In this document: positions 8,652-18,228 of the stretch, piece by piece
Position numbering within the stretch: the stretch's first letter is position 1
Layout: every line of letters begins with the position of its first letter
NCBI GenBank assembly: GCA_022567155.1
Contig: JADFHN010000008.1
Span: forward strand, 1-64,000
Reading direction: 5' to 3'
DNA: 64,000 bases
Source: Bacteroidota bacterium
GTDB taxonomy: Bacteria; Bacteroidota; Bacteroidia; Cytophagales; Cyclobacteriaceae
Program-made: the position numbers and the translations under genes
Notes under the pieces: generated by a model
Database searches by the model: none
What the model was told of the DNA's origin: nothing
What the model saw: the letters and a program-made list of their open reading frames with translations, nothing else

Positions 8652-9944
8652 TTAATTTTTCCCAGTTAAATAGGTGATATAAGCTACCGCTGTATTCTGA
8701 TCGGCACGCGCTTTTTCCAGCTCGAGTTCATACATAAGCAGTTGACGGTCCATGCGGAGTACTTCCTCAAAGTCTTTACCGGCCGAGGTAAACTCGGCAA
8801 GTAAAATATTAAGGGATTGATCGGCCAACCGGATTAGATATGCGTATAGCGCTACTCTTCGGCGGGCATCCAGGTAATCACGCCATCCTTTTTCAAGTTC
8901 GGTGTTCAACCGGTTAACCCTGTTTTCTTTCTGCTGAACAACCGACATTTTTAGATATTCCTTCTCGTTTACCATTGCCTTATATTTCTTGCGATAAAGG
9001 GGGATCCGTACTCCTATTTGTGGAAATATGAACGAATCTTTGCCGTTGCCGGCGAAATCTTCAACACCTGTTCGTTTAGCCACATTAGTGTAAGCAAGTC
9101 CGATGTTAAATGAAGGAAGACCCATTTTTCGTGCTACATCAATCTCGCTGTTCAGTGCATCGATGTCATAGTCAAGCTTTCTTAAGCTAGGATTCTGCAT
9201 CAGGATTGAATCCAGCAAGACGCTCTTGTTCTCCTGAAATTCGATAGTTACCAGGGTGTCGGGTGTTTCGATCGTTAGATCGTAATCCACGTTCATCAAT
9301 TCTATCAATTCTGCGAGGATAGGTTCGCGGGTATCTTCAAGGTATTTAAGTTCATTATCGAGTTCGGCCAGATCCATCTCAACCCGCAGCAGGTCAACTG
9401 CACTACCGGTTCCTGCCTCAAGCCGTACATTGGCCAGTCTCCTGAAAGACTCCAGCAGCCGTATGTTTTTATTAGTGATCGTGATGGCCGCTTCGAGCAC
9501 GTAAAGTTCATAATACGTGGACCTAACGTTAAAAAACAGCCTGTTTCGTTCATCTTCAAATACTTCAAACCGGCTTTTTGCGAATTGTGCAGCCACTTCT
9601 TCCTGTGCAGAAAGCTGGCCAAACCAGGGGAAAGCCTGGTTGATCGCCAGCCCGGCTTGTGTAGCCCCAACCCGTGTTTCAACCGGACTTGTAAAAATGT
9701 TAAACATCACGGTAGGATCGGGCAGAGCCCTAGCCTGTGGGAGTCGTTCCATCGCTGCCAGGTACTGGTTGAACAACGATTTCAATAGCGGGTTGTTTTC
9801 TGCCGAAAGCTTGAGATAACTTTCCAACGGGCTTTTTACATCAATTGTATCCGCAGGATCACTTTGTTGCTGCGTGTAGCCGGCAATGGTACTGTATAGA
9901 ATAATTGCCACCGTCAATATTTCGTATATTTTAATAGATTTCAT
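8652..9944 (-). CDS. TolC-family outer membrane channel of the metal efflux system
   Basis: The 430-residue protein has a signal peptide (cleavage near residue 24) and two repeats of an outer-membrane efflux domain, with the long alpha-helical signatures of TolC/CusC proteins (NPLLKSLFNQYLAAMERLPQ near the start, then RARADQ-type C-terminal helices). Beta-strand insertions rich in DPTVMFN and PSFNIGLAYTNV are typical. It forms the outer-membrane exit duct for the CusA-CusB complex. It starts 17 bases after the CusA-like gene, so the two are co-transcribed. Substrate assignment rests on the operon. Confidence 0.92.
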   Translation of the reverse strand: MKSIKIYEILTVAIILYSTIAGYTQQQSDPADTIDVKSPLESYLKLSAENNPLLKSLFNQYLAAMERLPQARALPDPTVMFNIFTSPVETRVGATQAGLAINQAFPWFGQLSAQEEVAAQFAKSRFEVFEDERNRLFFNVRSTYYELYVLEAAITITNKNIRLLESFRRLANVRLEAGTGSAVDLLRVEMDLAELDNELKYLEDTREPILAELIELMNVDYDLTIETPDTLVTIEFQENKSVLLDSILMQNPSLRKLDYDIDALNSEIDVARKMGLPSFNIGLAYTNVAKRTGVEDFAGNGKDSFIFPQIGVRIPLYRKKYKAMVNEKEYLKMSVVQQKENRVNRLNTELEKGWRDYLDARRRVALYAYLIRLADQSLNILLAEFTSAGKDFEEVLRMDRQLLMYELELEKARADQNTAVAYITYLTGKN

Positions 9945-9961
9945 GTTCGTTTTCAGTTCGT

Positions 9962-12900
9962 TTATTCTGATTTAATTTGCCTGGTAACAGCACGTTCCTG
10001 CCACATGCAATAAAGGGTTGGTACAACAAACATGGTCATTACCTGGATAAGCATACCCCCAAAAGTTGGTATCGCCATGGGTACCATAATGTCAGCGCCT
10101 TTACCCGTGGAAGTAAGTATGGGAATTAAGGCAATGACAGCTACCGCTGCCGTCATCATTGCGGGGCGTACCCGTTTCACCCCGGCATGCATAATAGCTT
10201 CCCGAACTGCTGCTACACTTTTTGGCTTTTCCTTTTCGAAGGTCTGTTTGATGTAGGTACCCATGATCACCCCATCATCGGTTGCGATTCCGAAAAGTGC
10301 GATAAATCCTACCCAAACAGCCACACTGAGGTTGATGGTATGCATTTGGAAAAGATCACGCATTCCCATTTCGGCAACGGAGAAGTTCATAAACCAATCC
10401 TGGCCATAGAGCCAGATCATGATAAATCCACCGGAAAAAGCTACAAATATTCCTGAGAAAACCATCAGTGTTGGCTGTACTTTCCCAAACTGGAAATACA
10501 GGATCATAAAAATAGCCATCAGCGATATGGGCACCACTATGGCCAAACGTTTGGTAGCACGGATCTGGTTTTCATAATTCCCGGTGAACTTAAAATTCAC
10601 TCCCGCCGGTACCACAAATTCGCCTGAAGCAATTTTAGCGTCAATAAAGCGCTGTGCTTCTTCCACAACATCTACTTCCGCATAACCCGACTTTTTATCA
10701 AATATTACATAACCATTAAGAAACGTGTCTTCACTTTTAATTGCCTGGGGACCCCTTCGGTATGTAATTTCCGCTAATTCCCCTAGTGGAATTTGGGCTC
10801 CCGTTGGAGTAGGTATCAGCACTTTTTTCAAATCTTCAGGGTTGTCCCTGAATTCACGGGCATACCGGACCCTGATAGGGAACCGCTCACGGCCTTCAAT
10901 AGAAGTAGATAGCTGAATTCCCCCTATTGCCACTTCGATATAGTTCTGAATATCTTTCATGGTTAACCCATACCGGGCTATTTCATTACGGTCAACATCG
11001 AATTCAATGTAGGGTTTCCCCACAATTCTATCGGCGAAAACAGATGATGATTCAATACTGGGTACCTGCTGGAGAATTTTTTCCAGTTCAAAGCCCACTT
11101 TTTCGATTGTTTCGAGATCGGGTCCAAAAACCTTGATACCAATCGGGGCACGCATGCCTGTGGAGAGCATGATATTCCTGGTTTCGATTGGTTGAAGTTT
11201 TGGTGCTGAAGTCATACCGGGTATTTTGGCCACACTGATGATTTCCTGCCATATATCATCGGATGACTTAATATGCGGCCGCCATTGCCTGAAATAGTTT
11301 CCTTTCTTTTTATCCTCAACAAGGAGTTCCCTTTCAATCAGGCGGAAGCCATTTTTTTCAGAGTCATAGACAGAACCGTCCTTTAAAACATAGGCTCCAT
11401 TGTCATTTACTTTGAAACGTATCCGATGTCCGTCTTCATCGACCATGTATTCCGGTTTGTAATTGATCATATTTTCAAACATGGAGATGGGTGCAGGATC
11501 CAGGGCTGAATTTACACGTCCCCATTTCCCAACAACAGACTCTACCTCGGGTATTTCAGACACAAATGCATCCAGTTTACGGATTACATCAATGTTTTCC
11601 TCAATACCTGAATGTGACATGTTGGTAGGCATCAGCAGGAAGGAACCTTCATTCAATGAAGGCATAAATTCTTTCCCTACCCCGGGCAATTTTTTGTTCA
11701 TATATTGCCAGGTATCTGTCTGACGAATATCCCAGCTAACCAGATTGGCGCCTTTGGCAACAAATCCAAACATTTTGCCAAATCCCTGCCAGGTGGTGAT
11801 GCCAAATAGCAAAACCAACAATGGAATAGATAAAAACTTCCATTTGTTTTGCAAACACCAGGCAAGCATTTGCGGATAAAAATGTACGATCGCCAGCAGT
11901 GTCCCCAAAATGGTTGAAATCAAGGTAATAGCAAACAAGAAATTAACAAATAAACTGTTTTGAGCGCCAAGAGGCATCCATGCCGTAGTTAAGAAATAAA
12001 CCATGGTCATCAGGATAATCACAGTATTAATACGGTTTGTCCATGCCCTGTATTTTTCAGGCATCCTGGATTCGAAGAAATTATTTATACCAAACAGTAT
12101 TAAAGCAATGGCTGCAATACTTCCGTACATGATAAGGAAAATAAGTCCGAGGCCGGTAATAACCAGCGCCCATACTTTTTTTGACTTTTCCTTATCAAAC
12201 CGGATAGAAAAGACCGTATGAGCCAGGGCAGGTATCAAAATCAGCCCCAATAACAGTGAAGATAATAAGGCAAATGTTTTGGTAAATGCCAGTGGCTTAA
12301 AAAGCTTTCCTTCCTGGGCCTGCAAGGCAAATACCGGAAGAAAACTCACGATGGTTGTTGACAGTGCAGTCATGATGGCAGAAGCTACTTCAACAGACGC
12401 TTCATAGATCACTTTTAGCAATTTCACTCCATGTACACCTTCATTTTCGGGCATTTCAAGGTGGCGGACAATGTTTTCGGTAAATATAATGCCTACATCT
12501 ACCATTACCCCGATAGCAATGGCAATTCCTGAGAGGGCTACCACATTGGCATCCACTCCAAAATATTTCATGGTGATGAACGTCATGAGGACAGCAATGG
12601 GCAGTATGCTGGAGATGATAATGGATGCCCGGATATTCATCACAAGTACGATCACTACGATGATACTGATGAGTATTTCATGCTCCAACGCTTTTTCCAG
12701 TGTGCCCAGGGTTTCCTTGATCAGCCCGGACCTGTCATAGAAGGGAATAATGGTCACTTTGGAGACGGTTCCATCAGCAAGGATTTTTGAGGGCAATCCG
12801 GGAGAGATCTCCTTAATCTTTTCCTTTACATTTTGAATAACCTCCAACGGGTTGGCACCATAACGGGAAACTACGACCGCACCGGTAGCTTCTGCGCCAC

Positions 12901-13789
12901 CTTTATCAAGTCCTCCTCTTCGTGCAGCGGGCCCAAAATGTACATGCGCAACATCTTTAATGCGGATGGGTGTATTTCCATTTACAACAACAACTGCTTT
13001 TTCTAAATCCTCGATATTTTTTATATAGCCAAGGCCCCTCACCAGGTATTCGACACGGTTAAATTCAATGGTCCGTGCGCCCACATCCAGGTTGCTTTTC
13101 CTTACGGCGTTCATGATCTGTGCAACATTCACGTTGTATTCACGCATGGCCACAGGATCAATATCCACCTGGTATTCTTTTACAAATCCACCGATTGCAG
13201 CAACCTCCGCAACTCCTTTTGCTGAAGTAAGTGCATAACCCACGTAATAATCCTGTATGGTCCGTAATTCCTGTGGGTCCCATCCACCGGTTGGCTCCCC
13301 GGTTTCAGGATTTCTTCCTTCCAGCGTGTACCAGTATATCTGGCCCAATGCAGTAGCGTCCGGGCCGAGGGCGGGTTGTACCTCAGCCGGCAGGGTGCCC
13401 GAAGGCAGCGAATTTAGTTTTTCGAGAATCCGTGACCGGCTCCAGTAAAACTCAATGTCTTCTTCGAAAATAATGTATATACTGGACAGTCCGAATATAG
13501 AGCTGCTACGGATTGTTTTTATACCAGGCACGCCAAGTAAAGCTGTAGTAAGCGGATAGGTGATCTGATCTTCAATATCCTGAGGTGACCGGCCCATCCA
13601 TGTAGTAAATACAATTTGCTGGTTTTCACCTATATCCGGTATGGCATCTACCGGCACCGGATCACGGGGAAACCAATCCATCTTCCAGTTAAAAGGAGCC
13701 GTGGACACGCCCCACCCAATAAATATCAGGACAATGAGGCCCGTGACCAGTTTATTTTCAAGGAAGAATTGAATAAATTTATTTAACAT
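9962..13789 (-). CDS. cusA: CusA/CzcA-family heavy-metal RND transporter
   Basis: The 1275-residue inner-membrane pump is driven by protons and exports metal ions through a tripartite complex. The family signatures are clear: an N-terminal helix then AIPDIGENQQIVFT, a TM4 segment with GIAIAIGVMVDVGIIFTENIVRH, and a C-terminal half with GIATDDGVIMGTYIKQT and MTAAVAVIALIPIL. It is longer than Escherichia coli CusA (1047), because of extra hydrophobic segments after the first membrane block (about 555-680) and about 80 added residues in the second periplasmic loop (near MVDEDGHRIRF). That layout is common in Bacteroidota homologues. Copper or silver is the likely substrate given the CopB-like ATPase and DUF3347 neighbours, but cobalt, zinc or cadmium cannot be excluded. 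Confidence 0.95.
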   Translation of the reverse strand: MLNKFIQFFLENKLVTGLIVLIFIGWGVSTAPFNWKMDWFPRDPVPVDAIPDIGENQQIVFTTWMGRSPQDIEDQITYPLTTALLGVPGIKTIRSSSIFGLSSIYIIFEEDIEFYWSRSRILEKLNSLPSGTLPAEVQPALGPDATALGQIYWYTLEGRNPETGEPTGGWDPQELRTIQDYYVGYALTSAKGVAEVAAIGGFVKEYQVDIDPVAMREYNVNVAQIMNAVRKSNLDVGARTIEFNRVEYLVRGLGYIKNIEDLEKAVVVVNGNTPIRIKDVAHVHFGPAARRGGLDKGGAEATGAVVVSRYGANPLEVIQNVKEKIKEISPGLPSKILADGTVSKVTIIPFYDRSGLIKETLGTLEKALEHEILISIIVVIVLVMNIRASIIISSILPIAVLMTFITMKYFGVDANVVALSGIAIAIGVMVDVGIIFTENIVRHLEMPENEGVHGVKLLKVIYEASVEVASAIMTALSTTIVSFLPVFALQAQEGKLFKPLAFTKTFALLSSLLLGLILIPALAHTVFSIRFDKEKSKKVWALVITGLGLIFLIMYGSIAAIALILFGINNFFESRMPEKYRAWTNRINTVIILMTMVYFLTTAWMPLGAQNSLFVNFLFAITLISTILGTLLAIVHFYPQMLAWCLQNKWKFLSIPLLVLLFGITTWQGFGKMFGFVAKGANLVSWDIRQTDTWQYMNKKLPGVGKEFMPSLNEGSFLLMPTNMSHSGIEENIDVIRKLDAFVSEIPEVESVVGKWGRVNSALDPAPISMFENMINYKPEYMVDEDGHRIRFKVNDNGAYVLKDGSVYDSEKNGFRLIERELLVEDKKKGNYFRQWRPHIKSSDDIWQEIISVAKIPGMTSAPKLQPIETRNIMLSTGMRAPIGIKVFGPDLETIEKVGFELEKILQQVPSIESSSVFADRIVGKPYIEFDVDRNEIARYGLTMKDIQNYIEVAIGGIQLSTSIEGRERFPIRVRYAREFRDNPEDLKKVLIPTPTGAQIPLGELAEITYRRGPQAIKSEDTFLNGYVIFDKKSGYAEVDVVEEAQRFIDAKIASGEFVVPAGVNFKFTGNYENQIRATKRLAIVVPISLMAIFMILYFQFGKVQPTLMVFSGIFVAFSGGFIMIWLYGQDWFMNFSVAEMGMRDLFQMHTINLSVAVWVGFIALFGIATDDGVIMGTYIKQTFEKEKPKSVAAVREAIMHAGVKRVRPAMMTAAVAVIALIPILTSTGKGADIMVPMAIPTFGGMLIQVMTMFVVPTLYCMWQERAVTRQIKSE

Positions 13790-13930
13790 AATCTTTAGTT
13801 TTTCAGCTTAGTAGTAAAGTATAATGATTATAAATTGTTGGTGCAATTTATAATACGATTGATAGCAATTTATTCAAGCGCATGGATCTAATCCACTGCA
13901 AGCTTAAAAAATAATGCCGTGTTAAGAATC

Positions 13931-14317
13931 TTAAAGAAGAAATGACTGAACGCTGACATAAATGTCTTGTCCGGTCAAAGGGGGAGAGGGTGTATGGAAT
14001 ACCGAAAGTTTACTGTACGCAGATTGGAGTTCAACCTGAGGGATAAAATAATCAGAAAGTGTGTACAAATTCAATGAAGGTGCTTCGAGCTGAAGCACCA
14101 AGGCATAATATTCAAAGGCCTGGCTGACGGAAAATACCTCGGTTTCATCATCGCAGCAATCCATGGGTATTTCCAAATCACCTGAACATGTATCGGCTGC
14201 TTTTAAAATGGCTACATCATATACATTACCCATGCATAAATGCCTGCTTACAGAAATGCCAACAGTGCTCAAGAGCAGTAAAAATGCAAAAGCGATATGT
14301 ATGATTTTGCGAAGCAT
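13931..14317 (-). CDS. Small exported HYC_CC_PP-type protein
   Basis: The 128-residue protein has an N-terminal hydrophobic signal (residues 5-22), then SRHLCMG, the pair MDCCDDE, and a C-terminal TPSPPLTGQDIYVSVQSFLL. These spaced H-C, CC and PP elements match a small family that NCBI calls HYC_CC_PP, found beside RND and CzcA-type pumps in Bacteroidota. It is the first gene after a good promoter and lies 141 bases before the pump gene. It shares the CCDDE and PPL-G-xxV-SFL pattern with 4129..4620. It probably binds metal in the envelope; the biochemical function is unknown. Confidence 0.78.
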   Translation of the reverse strand: MLRKIIHIAFAFLLLLSTVGISVSRHLCMGNVYDVAILKAADTCSGDLEIPMDCCDDETEVFSVSQAFEYYALVLQLEAPSLNLYTLSDYFIPQVELQSAYSKLSVFHTPSPPLTGQDIYVSVQSFLL

Positions 14318-14333
14318 TTTTTCTTTATCAACG

Positions 14334-14364
14334 CAAAAGTACGGAAAAAGATGCCTGAAAGCAA
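14334..14364 (-). promoter_or_regulatory. Bacteroidota-type promoter of the metal efflux operon
   Basis: On the minus strand TTG (14364..14362) is followed, after exactly 20 bases, by TACTTTTG (14341..14334), which fits the Bacteroidota TTG-N19-21-TAnnTTTG pattern. Transcription would start near 14328, about 10 bases before the ATG of the HYC_CC_PP gene. It can serve the whole 14317..6021 operon. No clear operator palindrome was seen around it. Confidence 0.6.
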
Positions 14365-14536
14365 TTCAAAATTTTGGCGGGGATGTACGATATTTTGATT
14401 TTGGATTGATTTGTTGGTATAAACAATTTAAAATGTGCCCGATCTGACCGGCATAGTACACGGTATAGACGGTATTCCGTGTTATTATCGCCGAAAACAC
14501 CGTTATGCCTGCTTAAACTTGTCTTTTAGTGGGAGC

Positions 14537-15110
14537 CTAATAACTAATGACAAAAACCCCTAAAGTGCTGATTATCTACTATCTCTAATTCCCCACAGAA
14601 GCGTATACGAGCTGTCTCAAAAGATCAATCAAACATCATTCTGAGTAAAAATCCCTGCGAAAAGCGGCTCAAAAAGTGAACTAAGGATTTGTTAGTGTAA
14701 ACCGGGTTGTAAGTTACAGATTCTTCACTTCGTTACTAATGACTAAATATTCTAAAATGCTGATTGTCAGCTAACTATAATTCCCCTCCGACGCCCTGCC
14801 TGCCTGCCGGCAGGCAGGGTTAGGGGGTGGGTTTTCTAAAAATTGGTAAACAATTTAACAAAAATTATAGATAATTTACCAAATAATGGTTAGTTGGAAT
14901 GTTTGTGTTTTAACTAAAATTTTTTACCCACCTCTTGGCATTGCCATCCCTATGGGAAAATATCCTCCAAGGAGGAGACTTTCTTAAATCGAACTTCCTC
15001 GATGTTAAATTACAGTCATTTACTATAATTTGAATGTGTTTATGGAGGCCTCAGAATGACGAGCTATTTCGACAGCTTCTTCCCTGCGTTCAGAATGACG
15101 GTTATATTTG
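14537..15110. repeat. Non-coding repeat-rich spacer with nested palindromes
   Basis: No gene is seen in 14318..15376. Two diverged direct repeats of about 55 bases (14537..14597 and 14734..14787) share ACTAATGA, TGCTGATT and AATTCCCC. A perfect 20-base palindrome CCTGCCTGCCGGCAGGCAGG (14799..14818) sits inside a C-rich/G-rich element (CCCCTCCGACG ... TTAGGGGGTGGG). The stretch ends with GGAGGCCTCAGAATGACG near 15045..15063. The same order of motifs occurs at 42575..42960. This looks like a non-autonomous or remnant repeat element, not a gene. Confidence 0.6.
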
Positions 15111-15376
15111 ACGAAAAGGATGATTTTGCTTTGTTTGCCATGACTTCAGGTTAAGGCATGATTATTTTATATGTGAAAAAAAATATCTATAAATATCTAT
15201 AAATATTCATATATAATCATTTTTCCTATTCACTTTAGCTTGTATGAGAGCGTTTTGCAGGCGGAAAACAATCAAATTCTGCAGGAAATTGCAATTTGAC
15301 GATGATTGTGCACTTTTTGTTTTTCAAAATATCATAAAGGGCTAAGTAATATGAAATAAACCAGTCTCCAATTAAT

Positions 15377-15772
15377 CTATGATGATTCAGTTGCTTTTTC
15401 AAGCGAAATCAATCCTGCAATTACTTTCATAGATTCGGGGCTATATCCTGTAAACCAGCCCTCCAGTTTTTTACCCGATTCGTTTAACCTGATGACAAAT
15501 GAACCGAATTGCTCGGGCTCGTCTTCCCTGCTCAAATAGTTTATTTGAATGTACGGGTCGTACACATGTACGTTTTCAAGATCGATAACCATCAGATCTT
15601 TCTTCTCAATATTTTTAAATGCCAGGCCGGATGTATCAATTACAGCCTCTCCTGACAACCGCAGGTCTTCCTTTTTGAATTGAAATGTAACTGGTATCAC
15701 TACTTCCTTATTATCCCATTTCTGAATGATATATCCATTCCAATTGCCTTCGATATTTTTTAATAAACTCAT
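15377..15772 (-). CDS. Small protein of unknown function, predicted beta-rich
   Basis: The 131-residue protein was not recognised. It has no signal peptide and no membrane segment. Alternating hydrophobic residues (NGYIIQKW, VVIPVTFQF, LRLSGEAVID, DLMVIDLENVHVYD, GSFVIRLNESGKKLEGWFTGY) suggest a compact antiparallel beta barrel of lipocalin-like or avidin-like type. It stands alone, 100 bases after the peptidase gene in the same direction, with an AT-rich upstream region. Confidence 0.7.
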   Translation of the reverse strand: MSLLKNIEGNWNGYIIQKWDNKEVVIPVTFQFKKEDLRLSGEAVIDTSGLAFKNIEKKDLMVIDLENVHVYDPYIQINYLSREDEPEQFGSFVIRLNESGKKLEGWFTGYSPESMKVIAGLISLEKATESS

Positions 15773-15871
15773 TTTTCTTTTCTAATTATTTAAAATTCAA
15801 AACATGAAAAATCACTTGATATATGGAAAGTAACACTTTAAGAATTAACATGACCCGAATCAGACAAAATA

Positions 15872-17185
15872 TTATTTCATGCCTGCCTCAGTCACAAGCA
15901 GCAAAAGTGCAAGTTTGATTGCCTGCGGACCACTACTATCATTTAGCCACCATTCTTTCAATGCATGCGAACCTCCGCCTTTGCCTCCCCTGCTGATGGT
16001 GACCGCAGGAATTCCTCTGGATATGGGGATGTTTGAATTCGTAGATCCGGTAGTTAACCGCGGACTGATGTTGAATAAAGTAGCAACAGCTAATGCACGC
16101 TGAATCAAGGGAATATCTACAGGAACTTCACCGGAAGGACGGTCACCGATCATCTCAATCTTGACATTTAAGGCTTCCCCATTTTTACGGAGGTCATTTT
16201 CTTTCTGCAATGCAGCCTGCATGGCCTTTTGGAAAATATCGTCCATTGCTAAAAGGCTTGAGTGTTCCACGGAGCGCATATCAACTTCCATCCAGGATTC
16301 AAACGAAATACTGTTTACCGAAATACCACCACCGATCCTACCAACATTATAACTTGTTTTAGGCCCGCTTTGAATAAATCCATCTGCTTCTGTAACAAAA
16401 ATATTGATCGCACGGCCCAGTGCATGGATTGGGTTTGCCATGCCAAATGCACCCCAGCTATGCCCTCCTTCGCCGGTGAAAGTGACACGGTACCGGTGCG
16501 AGCCCAATCCGCTATTGGTTATCCGGTCCGTTGATCCGCCATCTACGGAAATCCAGGAGCGAATCGCCGGTGCGCCGGGCCGGAATAAATGCTTTACACC
16601 CCTGAGGTCGCCCAGCCCTTCTTCGCCTACAGTGCCTACAATCCAAATGTCAGCAACCGTAGCAATTCCTGATTCATTCAATGCCCGCAGTACGGTCAAT
16701 ATAAGAACAAGGCCACGTGTATCATCGCCGATCCCCGGAGCAATCAGGGTATCTCCATTGAATTTAATCGTTACATCCGTTCCTTCCGGAAACACGGTAT
16801 CGAGATGCGCATCCAGCACCACTACTGCCGGTCTTTCAGAATCTCTTTTTGCTGCTTTTCGGACAGCAATCACATTACCAACCTCATCAATCCACACCTT
16901 ATCCGCGCCTGCCTCATCGAGCAAATCCCTGAAAGCTTCCGCTCGCTTCTCTTCTTCAAATGGCGGTGCAGGTATCTCCGTAAGATACACGAGATCCTTT
17001 AATGTCCTGGGCTCCAGAATATCAATATATTCAAATGCATCCTGGATTTTTTTCTTCTTCAGTAGTTTTTTTACCTCCTTAACATATTTCTCATCGGGTA
17101 TGAAGGTGTTATCCTGATCCTGGGAAAATACCCGCTGGCTGAAAATTGCCAGAAAAAAAACGAAATAAATCAGTTGCAGTTTCAT
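15872..17185 (-). CDS. Exported M20-family metallopeptidase
   Basis: The 437-residue protein has a signal peptide (cleavage near residue 21) and the full M20/M28-type dinuclear zinc site: AHLDT (His127, Asp129), APGIGDD (Asp154), VGTVGEEG (general base Glu188 and ligand Glu189), and a late His in GGGSHALKEWW. A dimerisation (lid) domain lies between about 230 and 340, with GGHSWGAFGMANP. The enzyme should hydrolyse peptides or acyl amino acids in the periplasm. It is closest in layout to peptidase T-like M20 proteins; the true substrate is unknown. Confidence 0.88.
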   Translation of the reverse strand: MKLQLIYFVFFLAIFSQRVFSQDQDNTFIPDEKYVKEVKKLLKKKKIQDAFEYIDILEPRTLKDLVYLTEIPAPPFEEEKRAEAFRDLLDEAGADKVWIDEVGNVIAVRKAAKRDSERPAVVVLDAHLDTVFPEGTDVTIKFNGDTLIAPGIGDDTRGLVLILTVLRALNESGIATVADIWIVGTVGEEGLGDLRGVKHLFRPGAPAIRSWISVDGGSTDRITNSGLGSHRYRVTFTGEGGHSWGAFGMANPIHALGRAINIFVTEADGFIQSGPKTSYNVGRIGGGISVNSISFESWMEVDMRSVEHSSLLAMDDIFQKAMQAALQKENDLRKNGEALNVKIEMIGDRPSGEVPVDIPLIQRALAVATLFNISPRLTTGSTNSNIPISRGIPAVTISRGGKGGGSHALKEWWLNDSSGPQAIKLALLLLVTEAGMK

Positions 17186-17230
17186 CGATTGTACATTTAT
17201 TTCCGATCAATTTAAATAAATTATTCATCA

Positions 17231-17434
17231 TTCTTAACTACTGGTGTCCGGGAAAAATAAGAATTACTAAAAAAAGGGTGCTTACAGTCAAACAAAGATG
17301 GTTTTTATGATTCTTCGAAAACAACCCCTTATTTTATTTATTGATGAAAATGAGACATTTATCATTGATAATCAATTTTTTACCCACCCCTACCCCTCCA
17401 AGGAGGGGATTTAACCGGACACCAGTAATTAGAA
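17231..17434. repeat. 204-bp element bounded by inverted CCGGACACCAGTA repeats
   Basis: The left end TTCTTAACTACTGGTGTCCGG (17231..17251, minus orientation) and the right end CCGGACACCAGTAATTAGAA (17415..17434) are inverted copies with one mismatch and one indel. The interior is AT-rich, has no gene and contains CCCCTCCAAGGAGGGG near 17391..17407. A third copy of the end motif forms the palindrome at 35435..35457. Size and structure recall a MITE; no target-site duplication was confirmed. Confidence 0.5.
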
Positions 17435-17602
17435 ATTAATAAAAATAAAATATCGAACTACCCAATTAAGTTTTATTGAATCAGTCTCACGGGCTCAGAA
17501 AGGTAAAAAAGGGGATAAATTCGAACGTGCGTTTTATGAATTTCGGAATACAGGGTTGAATTATTTGATAATAATTCTCATATTGTATCAGTTTTGAGCA
17601 TT

Positions 17603-18139
17603 ATGAAGAAGCTGGTTTTATCCTTAGTTGTTCTTATGGGTATTTCCACGGCATTTGCCCAGCATGTTGGAAATACAGATTGGGATTCTGAAGAAGGATT
17701 CCGGCGGGATGAACAACACATAATAAATGATATTTTGTGGCTCGAGGAAAATCCATTTGCCACAAAAGAAAATAACACCAAAGCTATATCTGATTATGTG
17801 ATTAGGTGGCTTGCAGAAACACCGTACGTTTCGGTAAAGTTAGATGAGATATTTACCGGAGGAATTGTAAATAATAAGAGATACAAGTATTCTGATAAGA
17901 TTCGTGTAACCTATCTGTTTGGCAAATCGTTGTATGTTATCGAAAATCAGGAAAAACCTGACGAAACCGCCGCCAGTTTGCGCGGTCTGGAAGGGGTAGT
18001 AAAAGTGTATAAAGAAATCGTTAATGTTGACCCGAATGCAAAAAACCGGGAACTTGAGTATTATAAATATCTGTTTGATTCAAACCAACTCAGAGATTAC
18101 GTAGCGGCCCAGCTTAAAGAGGTGGGGTCTGATCTGTAA
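17603..18139 (+). CDS. Secreted protein of unknown function
   Basis: The 178-residue protein starts at ATG 17603 (MKKLVLSLVVLMGISTAFAQ), a clear signal peptide cleaved near residue 20; a TTG three codons upstream is not needed. The mature part is soluble and mixed alpha/beta, with DWDSEEGFRRDEQHIINDIL, SVKLDEIFTGG and a C-terminal YKYLFDSNQLRDYVAAQL. No family was recognised. It precedes a TPR gene by about 90 bases in the same direction and may share a transcript with it. Confidence 0.75.
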   Translation: MKKLVLSLVVLMGISTAFAQHVGNTDWDSEEGFRRDEQHIINDILWLEENPFATKENNTKAISDYVIRWLAETPYVSVKLDEIFTGGIVNNKRYKYSDKIRVTYLFGKSLYVIENQEKPDETAASLRGLEGVVKVYKEIVNVDPNAKNRELEYYKYLFDSNQLRDYVAAQLKEVGSDL

Positions 18140-18228
18140 TAAACCGCTACTCAAACGTAATCATTTTCTGGTATCCACTTGTGAGTCCTGCTATATTTGG
18201 AATTAATTCTGTTGTTATAATTTACGTT

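Noticed and set aside
15377-15772. Phage-defence (CBASS Cap15-like) beta-barrel protein
   Set aside because: The beta-rich look is too general; there is no membrane anchor and no cyclase gene nearby.
16404-17117. Plus-strand open frame opposite the M20 peptidase
   Set aside because: Shadow of the peptidase codon pattern; Ser/Pro-rich with no family match.
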